DNA of 28,213 nt, from the NCBI GenBank assembly GCA_013115145.1, contig JAAPAO010000480.1:1-28213 (forward strand), read 5' to 3'. The position numbers were made by a program, and so were the translations under genes. The notes beneath the pieces are model-generated. The model was not told the DNA's origin. It worked only from the letters and a program-made list of their open reading frames with translations, and did no database searches. This document shows positions 1-8,700 of the stretch, one piece after another. This DNA is from Perkinsus chesapeaki. Lineage: Eukaryota > Perkinsozoa > Perkinsida > Perkinsidae. Position 1 is the stretch's first letter, and the number at the start of each line of letters is the position of its first letter.

Positions 1-937
1 ATGATTTTGACCGGCCAATCCTTGATCACCCGGATCACACGTGCCCCGAGTACTCTCCGATTGACCTCGCATTTTGGACAGTTCATGCACGATTTTCTCT
101 GAATTTGAGCGACGAAAGGTAAGAGGACGGCTCAGCCGGAACAAGAGTTCCAATCTTGCAGCTGCCTCCTGCGCCGTGCTGAAATTCTAAAATTCTCGGC
201 TCAGCCCTTGAGACAGGAGGATTTGAGCGCTGGTTGAAGGTGGGACTCTCAAGGTACTCCGATGGGTGAAGCCGATAGCTTCTTAGTTGACAGCGAAATA
301 GCATCTCACGAGTTGTGAGTCACTACCGGACCAAGCCCACAGCAAGATGATTGCAGCATACTTATTCTGAAATCGTCAGATGTCAATGGCTTAACTGTTT
401 ATGACTCAACTGCTGCAGAGTATCTGCGATATACAACGCATCATCCCTAGGCTTTTCCCATCATCGTGCTCTCGTTCAGGTTATTTTTTCACGTCTTGTG
501 CCGAAAAACGCCCCAAAAAAGCAAACACAACCGATTACGAAGACCCGATCTGTTTATAGTTCTTGAATGATAGCGGAAACATGTCGTGTAGTTTTACCCC
601 CTTCGATTCTTCATCATTTACGCGAGCACATCGCCACTACACCTCTCATTGACATGACATCTTGGTCGTTAATAGGGCTTGAAATACATGATAAGTATGC
701 ATGATACGAACAGTGTTATGTTATCGACTCGCGGTGCGAAATTTGCACCTCCTCCCCTTTATCTCGTCCTTCTCTTCTGTTCCCTTTTTCTCTTCTCCAT
801 ATTTTTCAGTTCTTTCTCTCTCTCTTTACCCTTTTTTCTTTTCCCCGAAGTAAGAAGTACTTCTCAACTCAACTAGAAAACATACTCTGCTCAACAACTA
901 GTCATACGAATTCCGTATTGCGTATCAGGACGATGAA
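1..937. other. No confident gene; pyrimidine tract
   Basis: I see no supportable gene here. Short open frames exist on both strands, including one on the plus strand beginning at base 1 and one on the minus strand near 83-304, but none shows a recognisable motif, intron partner or coding bias. From about 746 to 845 the plus strand is almost purely C and T, with short TCTCTC runs. That is a long polypyrimidine tract of unknown role. The region could hold the 3' part of a gene lying left of the window. Confidence 0.4.
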
Positions 938-1019
938 CGACACCTGAGGGATTCGAACCCTCGCGGGCAGAGCCCAACGGCTTAGCAGGCCGCCGCCTTA
1001 ACCACTCGGCCAAAGTGTC
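938..1019 (-). tRNA. tRNA-Ser (anticodon GCU)
   Basis: Reading the minus strand gives a complete 82-nt class II tRNA. The acceptor GACACTT pairs with AGGTGTC (one G-U pair) and the discriminator is G. The D arm begins GCCGAGTGGTTAAGGC, typical of tRNA-Ser. The anticodon stem GCGGC/GCCGT holds the loop CTGCTAA, giving anticodon GCT (plus-strand bases 984-986), which reads AGC/AGU codons. A long variable arm (TGGGC-TCT-GCCC) identifies the serine type, and the T arm GAGGG-TTCGAAT-CCCTC is perfect. There is no intron and no encoded CCA. A and B boxes are internal, as for RNA polymerase III. Confidence 0.97.
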
Positions 1020-1177
1020 CCGTAATTTGCTCTCTTCCTATCGGACCACTCCCCTTCAAGAAAGAACTACAAAGCATTCGAGAGACAGCCGGCCAATGAA
1101 CGTGATTTCGGTGGAAACTTGTACCGGAATTATCAATGGATGTATGTGTGCTACGGAATTATTCGATGCTCTTAATT

Positions 1178-1268
1178 ATCAACGAAGCCGAAGGGTATTC
1201 AGTCTGAATATCCCTTTAGCTTCGTTGATCCCTAGTAGGGATTCCAGTAGAGATTCACTACTGGAATC
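1178..1268. repeat. Cluster of three overlapping stem-loops
   Basis: Three inverted repeats abut each other. The first spans 1178-1229: arms of about 25 nt, beginning ATCAACGAAG and ending CTTCGTTGAT, pair with two mismatches and one bulge around a one-base loop. The second, ATCCCTA-G-TAGGGAT, covers 1228-1242 and is perfect. The third, GATTCCAGTAG / CTACTGGAATC, covers 1240-1268 around a 7-nt loop and is perfect. The cluster lies between the tRNA gene and the stop codon of the CCDC112-like gene. It may be a small foldback or MITE-like element, or structured 3' UTR of the minus-strand gene. Confidence 0.7.
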
Positions 1269-1274
1269 TGAGAG

Positions 1275-3647
1275 TTATACCAGATCCTGAGCAACCCACC
1301 TTGCAGACATATAATCACCCACAGAAATCTCAGATACGCCCTCTCCTATGAATAACAGTAGTAATGCAACACAACACGTATTTTTCCAAATAGGTATTGT
1401 GGAAATCTGTTGCCTCCATGCCGGCGTGGATGTTAATTTCGTGTGTAAGACACTTCCTCCGAAAGAGTTCGCTGTTTGCTTCTGTGTGAGCTTGCCGGGA
1501 ATTTTGGAGCCTAAGAACGGATCCAGAGATAATCGAAGCGCTCGCGGAGCTCGCTTCACCGCTTTTCTCTCGTTCTCTTTCCAACAGTTCCTCCTGTTCT
1601 TTTTCTTCAACCTCCCTAGCCTTAACTCGGCCTTTCTGTGATGCCGTCGTTTCATACAGCCGCGATACAACACTATCGTACGGCGCGCTCAGCTGCGCAG
1701 CTATCTAATGAGACACGGCGTGCTGCACATCGATTTTGCGGTAAAACCACCCAGGCCACCTTGCGCTCCTTCCGCTCAGTTTTGATCTCCATGACCTCTC
1801 GTTGACTTCTTACCCTAGTCATCCTTCTGATAACCTCAGCGTTCCTCTGCTCGAACTTCGTCCGCTCCATCGATCTACACCTCCGTGCTACAGCTTCCTA
1901 GTAACAACGACTATCCCAAGGCCGCTGGAGGGAGTCATGCACACTCACGCGCTGCCGGTTCAGTTTGCGGTCCTCCTCCTCTCTCCTAAGCTTCTCTTCC
2001 CGATATGCCACGATTCGCTAAACAGTAAATGTCTCATGTTGGATGTAGAAACCCCCCCACAGTTCACACCTGTCTATTACGTCTCCGCCGCTCTATCTCA
2101 GCCTGAGTGACGTCGGCCGTTGTGGGCCGATCAGCCGCTGCCGCCTGTTCGCGCTGGCCAAATACTTTACTGCGGCTACAGCTCGGAATGGCTCCTACGA
2201 CTTGCGCTTCCTCCTTCTCTTTCTTCCATTGCTCAATAAGCCTCTTTCTGTCAAGTCGCGCTGCTTCCTCTGCGGCTTTCCGTTTATCAGCTGCCCGCCT
2301 CTCAGCTTGGAAATCAGCCTGATACCGTGGAACCTCTCATACAACAGCCAACCAGCTATAACACCTCCTCCGCAGCACCGCGCTTCTTCTGCCAAACGTC
2401 CTTCCTCTCCTTGTACTGCTCCATTAGAGCTCTCTTGTCAGCTTCCAGCTCGTTATGTCGGTACCACCTGCCCCGTGCTACCATCTCCAGGCAAGCAACA
2501 ACGCCCACCAGCGGATGTGCTCCTCCACTTCCTCCCTTCCAAGCTGACTAGGCAACTTCCATACGATACGATCAATAATCTCATTATCCCTCAGTAGCTC
2601 AGTACCACTCCACTGATGCTGTCTGCCATTCACAACCTGACGACTACACGTCGTATGGCTCGCATAGTCAGCAGCAGTTACTTTCAGAAAAGCATCGTGA
2701 TCCGCCACGCTCCAGCCTCCCGTCCTCCCTCCCTCACGCCTGCCTACCACTCCGTAACGATGCCAGCAATCCACATCAAATCCCTACGCAACTTGATCAG
2801 CTATCTTCATAATAGCTCGACGTATCTCCTCCAGTCTAGGATCTTCACTCTTGGACTGATAAGCTGCAGGATCGTACTTCTTCGGGCTTCCAGCTAGGAA
2901 AACGCTCTAAAGCTTAACAATGCTACTGTATCTCAGATGGGCCGGGCCCATAGGGCCCCGATCAACTTCACACTCGGTCTCATTTTATCTAGAGCGCCAA
3001 TATTACTTGCTGCCACTTCGAGAACCGTTTCGTTGCGTTTTCCAACAGCCCCCCTAATCGCTCCTCTTCAGCGGTTATTGAGTCGAAATCGACCTTCTGT
3101 TGAGATTTGTATCTGCCCTGCCCAATCTCTCATTTCAGCAACGCACTCCTCTTCACCTTGTTATCCGGTGCTCTAGCTCCAACGCATTTTTCCTCAGCGT
3201 CTCTCCCGAAAGGTTCGGAGCGTCGACTGTAAAATTGCGAACCTTGTAGAGCAAATGCCACTCCTCAACCTTCCCCTCCGAGCCCACCTTCGAACGAATG
3301 GTCGTGACCGCATGATATAGGTCATCCTCCCACTTGTCGTAGGCCAATTCTAGGCACTTATTCTCATCCCTTAGATCCGTCACTTCAGCATTGGTGAGGC
3401 CATACTGACCAACTGCTACACTTCAATTCCCCCTCGGAGGTCACCTTCTTCGGATTCGACGAACGACCCGAACCGATGAGGTCATCGCACTCACGCTGCT
3501 GTTGCTTCAGTTGAGTCTGAATTGCTTCCGTTTGCTTCCACTATACGGCATGCTTGCCTGTATCGAAGACCACTTCTGTGTCCACGTGTACACATTCTCA
3601 TCGCCAGCTATCTCATCGCTAGAAGCCACGCTACTTTCTCGGGACAT
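1275..3647 (-). CDS. CCDC112-like coiled-coil protein, 13 exons
   Basis: No long frame exists, but 13 exons join in phase with GT-AG introns of 37-60 nt plus one of 100 nt: 3594-3647, 3445-3540, 3157-3404, 3007-3112, 2793-2906, 2682-2732, 2509-2636, 2365-2467, 2070-2318, 1949-2017, 1760-1897, 1519-1704, 1275-1481 (582 codons plus stop). The centre reads DHDAFLK, then a WKLP..LG.EEVEEHIRWWYRH block. This matches the SANT-like pattern (HD.FL...LP....EV..H..WY) that I recall from CCDC112, a centriolar-satellite protein. Long charged helices follow (for example AAEEAARLDRKRLIEQWKKE), then an APYDSVVSRLYE motif and a TPAWRQ tail. A flagellar or basal-body role is inference. Exon 1, intron 4, the short intron 12 and the extreme C-terminus are the least certain joins. 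The ATG at 3647 has an upstream AG 10 nt away. That it is a real gene is more certain than the family name. Confidence 0.65.
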
Positions 3648-3831
3648 TTCAATATAACTTAACCCACACCATAGATTGACAACAACTCCACTCAAACACA
3701 GTTACTTCAAAATCGCCCTCATACACTTTCAATGGAACGCTGATGAAGCTATCCCTCTTTCCAACGACGTTTACACTTCCACGACCAAGACTTGATAGTA
3801 ATTATACCGACGATAACAAGATAATAAAAAA

Positions 3832-4581
3832 TTATAGTTCCCCACGAGCAAGCTGCTTAGCAACAGCGAGACCAACAGTAAACATAAGCTCCTTGCCCTT
3901 CTTGCACGCATCACCATGTGGATCGTAATCACCTTCATCCCATCTCAATGGCGATCCGTCAACAGTTCCAATAGCAGCAGCACGGATAGATCTCACAGAA
4001 GCGACAGCGAAAAGAGGCGCGTTCTCCATCTCTATGGACAGCGCTCCAGCGGTAGCGTTCTTAAGCATAGTGCTATCCTCACATGGCCCGGGGTAGAAGA
4101 GGGCAGAGCTCAGCGATATGCCCAGATGACAATTGTCGATACCCAAGGACTTGGCTGTGTTGTAGAGGGCGAGAGCAATATTAATATCAGCGACAGCGGG
4201 GAAGCCACTTGGGACCAAATACTGCGTCACCCCATCTTCCCGTGCAGCACCGGTGCTGACAACCAAGTCTCCGGTCTTAATAGTGTCAGGCTTCAGAGAA
4301 CCGCAAGTTCCAAGCCTTATAATGACTTTAGCACCACACTTGATGAGCTCTTCGAAGCATAACATGGCACCAGGTCCCCCGATTCCGTGGGAACAGATGC
4401 TCAGTTTGGTGCCCTCGAACTCAACGTTATAAGAGCGGTACTCACGATTGAACGAGAGCTCCTTGAAATTGTCACAGAACTTCGTAGCCACAATCTCGGC
4501 ACGAAAGGGATCTCCAACGACAAGAACTACGGGGTTGATGTCACCTTCGAAGATCTTAAGATGTGGAGCCTCGTACGGCAT
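3832..4581 (-). CDS. Purine nucleoside / uridine phosphorylase
   Basis: This is a PNP_UDP_1 family enzyme of 249 residues. It cleaves nucleosides with phosphate to a free base plus ribose-1-phosphate in cytosolic nucleobase salvage. The sequence follows the Plasmodium PNP type: HLKI near the N-terminus, the phosphate loop VVLVVGDPFRAE, NREYRS (subunit-shared Arg), HGIGGPGAMLCFEEL, IIRLGTCGSL, SIEMENAPL (the Glu-Met-Glu ribose site) and VDGSPLRWDEGDYD with the Asp expected to act on the purine base. Thr replaces the Ser of the Plasmodium RAGSCGS loop. The frame stays open upstream to 4641, but the ATG at 4581 gives the family length and aligns with the family start. A pyrimidine-rich AG ends at 4614, 32 nt upstream, so the upstream codons are probably intron or outron. 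Purine versus uridine preference cannot be settled by eye. Confidence 0.93.
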   Translation of the reverse strand: MPYEAPHLKIFEGDINPVVLVVGDPFRAEIVATKFCDNFKELSFNREYRSYNVEFEGTKLSICSHGIGGPGAMLCFEELIKCGAKVIIRLGTCGSLKPDTIKTGDLVVSTGAAREDGVTQYLVPSGFPAVADINIALALYNTAKSLGIDNCHLGISLSSALFYPGPCEDSTMLKNATAGALSIEMENAPLFAVASVRSIRAAAIGTVDGSPLRWDEGDYDPHGDACKKGKELMFTVGLAVAKQLARGEL

Positions 4582-4830
4582 ATAAGGATAAGAGTAGTGC
4601 AAGAAATATATACCTGTTAAAGAAGCCGCCGGAGCACGCACCGGACTAAATCCAAGGTGACGACGGAGTAAATCGAACCAGTGAATTACCCATTATTGAG
4701 AACATAGTGACAACGCAACAGTTTCATCGGGAATGAAGAACTTGAAACGAGGAACTTGAACCCGTGGATGAGCGTTTCAAGATTCGCATACAAAAGCGCG
4801 CGCCCCTCCGTATGGACAGTGTGATGATGC

Positions 4831-5382
4831 CTACTGGGCGAAGGCCTGAGACCCGGCGATAATCGAGAGCACCGAGGACACTAAGAGATAGCTTACATAG
4901 TAGGCGGCAACAGCTATAAGGGCAGCAATAAGAAGGGGAAGTACACCTACGCCAGCTACGGTGCTTGAAGCTTGAACCTCGGCCAGGCTAGGGATGTCGT
5001 TGGCCTAGAGAGTGACAATGGAAATGAGGGAAGGAGAGGAGGAACTTACTCTCTCACATCCCTTGAGAATGCCGATTTTGTGCTCGGCTGCGATATGCCT
5101 AGCTGCGTCAGAGTGACCGATTCCTTCATAGTCTTCGGTCACATCTTCCCCGGCAACTGCCAGAATAACCTAGCAACAACCTTGTCTGTATCATGCACGC
5201 TTCGAGCAAAGATTCCTCACATCGGGACCGCCTGGATGCTCATTAAGAAACTTGGACACATCATAGACGCCACCGTGAATAACAACCCAGCAGTCGCCCT
5301 TCTTGTTGTGCTTCGCAACTTCCTCCGGATCTATGACGGGGAGCTTCTTAGTTGACGAGGTTTCCTCGGATGGCTGGGACAT
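4831..5382 (-). CDS. Tail-anchored cytochrome b5, 3 exons
   Basis: Three exons (5221-5382, 5050-5169, 4831-5004) join in phase 0 across introns of 51 and 45 nt to give 151 residues. Exon 1 has the b5 start ([20 protein letters not shown], then [13 protein letters not shown]) with the first haem-ligand His in HPGG. Exon 2 continues [20 protein letters not shown], with the second haem His in GHS. Exon 3 has a linker and a hydrophobic segment ([18 protein letters not shown]) close to the C-terminus, so the protein should be anchored by its tail in the ER or outer mitochondrial membrane. It would pass electrons to desaturases or P450-type partners. The start is the ATG at 5382; an AG sits 20 nt upstream. 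Upstream codons in the same frame lack an ATG. Confidence 0.95.
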
Positions 5383-5792
5383 TTTTGAATGCAATGGAAT
5401 TACTAGTAACCTACCAGATCATTGAGGGACATCGGATATTCACAGAGGAGTTGCCGCCGATCACTTTCATTGACTAGGCTTGTTTGTCTAAACTAGTGTT
5501 TGACTAAACACTACTGGGATCACGTTCCCAAAGAGCCTAGGGGAATAGTATTTCACAAAGGCCGCCCTGCCACCAATTCGCCAAACTCAGGAACGTATCT
5601 CTATCACAGCAAATGCGAACATAATAGTCTCATGGCAATGCAACACACCATCATAGCTGTTCACCGTGGTGAAGGCCGTGAGCTCGAAGATCTCGATCGT
5701 TGAGATCCTGATGGTGATCTTGGCGGTAGGGGAGGCGGCGGGGGAACTGCTCTGTCAGACTCTGAAAAAACGACGAGGTCATTGACTTGCGA
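5383..5792. other. Intergenic, b5 promoter and polycystin-like 3' flank
   Basis: No gene is seen between the b5 start and the stop of the large minus-strand gene. A small inverted repeat GATCTC-GATCGTT-GAGATC lies near 5687-5705. The strip should hold the 3' UTR of the large gene and the promoter of cytochrome b5. I see no clear TATA box or polyadenylation signal. Confidence 0.5.
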
Positions 5793-8700
5793 TCATGGAA
5801 TCTGTTTACCCATTCGTATCCTATCCGAGAGATTAGGCGTCGGGACTCTGCTGCCACTCAACGCTGATCGAGCTGACATAGGTGGGGTCGGAGGCCGGCT
5901 TCGAGGGGAGTTGGCGCGAGAGGATCGAGCCGATGCCGGCTGCCCGGGCAGGGGCGGGGGAGCCACAAATGAGCCCCGAGGAATCCCTTGACGCACTCCG
6001 TGAGCCGACCCAATGACCGAGGGCGGTGTCCTCGATCCTGTCGGTGATACTGACCGGGGGAGCCCTCTAGCGGACCCGACCATTGAGGAGCTGCGCGACA
6101 GAGGAGGGGTTGTTATAGGAGGTAAGGGAGGCACGCCGCGACCAGTCGACGCCCGAGAGGTCGGGGAAGAGCCACCCCACGATGGAGTCCCGTCCTTGAT
6201 CACCGGTGGCAGTGGGCCAACTGGTAACTGGGCACCATCTTCCACTCGCATGCCACTGGGTCGTCGGCGATCTAGGGATGGTGGGAACGGGGAAGTCTTC
6301 GGCTGAGACCTCTTGGGTTTCGTGCGCAAGAATGCTGGGAGATGCTCCTCCTCATCCCGGCCCATCGGTCGGACCTTTCGTTGGTTGAAATCGCCCTTCT
6401 TATTTCGGCGACGGATCTCGAATTTGCGGACTTCAACAATCATATTCACAAGAGAGCGTACCACGTCCAACACGAACACAGAAGCCGCCATCGCCACCAT
6501 CACGGCCTTGTACCACAGAGACTCAGTGTCCGCATTGAACTTAAGAGAGTACGTCAAAACCAGGAAGAAGCTGGCCATGCACCAAGCTATGCAGGCTAAA
6601 TATGGCAGGGCCAACACTGCTGTGAAGACCCACTCGGGTATAGGCTTAAAAAGATCTTGTTGCTCCCTCATCAGCTGCTTCTGGTGCTCCTGCTGTACTC
6701 TGTCCAAGTACACCAGTTTAACTCGGCGAATGAAAGAACTGGCGTCCTCCGTTGGTGGAGCGGGTGGCGCTGGAGGGGCAGCCATTGCGGAACGAATGGG
6801 TGGCGGTGGAGGCCCGAACCCAATGCCAGGAGGGTATCCAACCGGCACCATCGCGAGCGGGCCGACCGGCATGACTGGTGGTAGTGGCGGAGTGGGTGGC
6901 CTAGGGATCGCTAATGCCAAATCATCCATACTCCGTGGTGGTGGAGGAGGAGGCGGTGGTGGTGCCATGCCGTGCTTGGCCTCGGGTTCCAGCACAGGAG
7001 GCGTGCTGCTTCCTGACCGGGGCTGCGGCGGCGGTGGCGGCGTAACCGCTTTCCCTTGCTTGGGCGGTGGCAGCGGTGGGGTAGCCCCGTCCCTCCGCGG
7101 CGGTGGAGGAGGAGGTGGTGGAGTTCTACCACCACTAGTGGGAACACCAAAACTCATAGCTCCCTCCGACTTGGGCGTGCTAGGGGATGGCCCAGCAGCC
7201 GGGGGTGTGGCAGCTTGCTGTGGCGGCCGCATCGGTGGCGGCGGTGGTGGGGGCGTCATCGCTCTTGGTGTTGATGCTCCACTAGTAATCCCACCAGGCA
7301 ACGCAGGAGGGGGCACAGGATTTACCCCAGAGACAGCGGGAGACACAGGCCTCTTGGGCGGCGTCATCATCGGCGGGGGAGGCGCCGGGACACTGCGCGC
7401 AGAGCCCGAATCACTATCAGACGCGGGAGCATCCCGAGTCCACCTCGGTGGTGGGGCTGGTGGTGGCAGCGCCTTGCTGATATTAGGCGGCAATGCCGGA
7501 GCCTTAGCCCCTCCTCCTCCAGTGCCACCAAAATAAATGGGAGGTAACAGAGCCTGTGGTGGTGGTTTTGGAGCCTCAGCCATCCTCGGTGGTGGCACCG
7601 CTCTCTGCTCATCCTCGATTGCAAGACCGGCTACTGGCAGACCCTGTGGTGCATGACTCGGTATCGGTGGGAGCGCCGGCAGCCCGCCGACCAACGGCTT
7701 ATAGGGGGACGTTATGGAGCCTAGCGCGGGCAGACCACCTTGGATAACCGACTTGGGTATCTTAGACGAAGAGGCCTCCTGCATTCTCATTGCATCGCGA
7801 ATCCTATCCCGCTCATCGTTCGGGGCCTTCCTCTTGATAATGCGCCGACTATACGGCGTTGGTCGCATAGAGAACATGAGATAGACCACACAGTAGGCAG
7901 GGTACACGACAAGCGCCGATAGAATGCCGGTTGCCACAAACTGACTCGAAGACGCAAATGTATTTGGGGTGCCGTAGATCAGCGCCGACACACCCATAAT
8001 GCCAGCCATCATAGTGAGGGCACACAGTAACCTCTGAGGGCGAGTGAAGCTCTCGGAGTAGTACAATGGTGCCAGTACCACACTTTCGTGGCGAAGAACG
8101 TTCCAAAAAGTGAACAGAAGGAACTTCTCCCGCATGCCTTTCTGACTGGATATATATTGGTAGGCTATGGGGTCGACTATGGTCAATGGGGAAGTGATGC
8201 CATCACCGTCCAAATGGTACGGTGACAGGGCAGCCCTCCCGCGCCTTTGGTCATCACGCATACTTTCGTCAAATTTATATCCCCAGAATGACAGAACGAT
8301 AATCAACACCGACGTGAAGCCAAGCACACTGAGCACGAAGAATCTATTCGCTGGCGGCGCTCTCAGCAGGAAAGGAAGGTCTGCCGCGACTGCCATAGTG
8401 GCGAACTCCGGTATCTTGCCGTCGATGAAAAGACCGATGTCACCGGCCCTCGTCACCAGGCATCCCTGGGCATCATTCAAGTTGCCTTGCTCAGTCCAAG
8501 CCCCACCAGCTGTGCCCGGTGCGAACCTATCCCAGTACATACAGAGAGCGTTCGAATAAAGATCTCTGTCGGCGAAGACTCGAATAGGTTCGTCATCGAC
8601 GCTAGTCGTAAGAGTCAGGTCCGGATTGGCCTTCATCACCAACAAGGTGACCATTGCCTGCTCACTGCTCACTGGTCCGCTGATGGACCAGCTACGTGGA

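Noticed and set aside
1802-2597. Several overlapping plus-strand open frames of 71-131 codons
   Set aside because: They are antisense to the reconstructed multi-exon coiled-coil gene, whose exons close in phase.
3916-4362. 148-codon plus-strand open frame
   Set aside because: It is a shadow of the well-conserved phosphorylase on the minus strand.
6313-7536. 407-codon Gly-rich plus-strand open frame
   Set aside because: It is the antisense of the proline-rich coding loop; CCN proline codons read as GGN glycine on the other strand. It has no independent motif.
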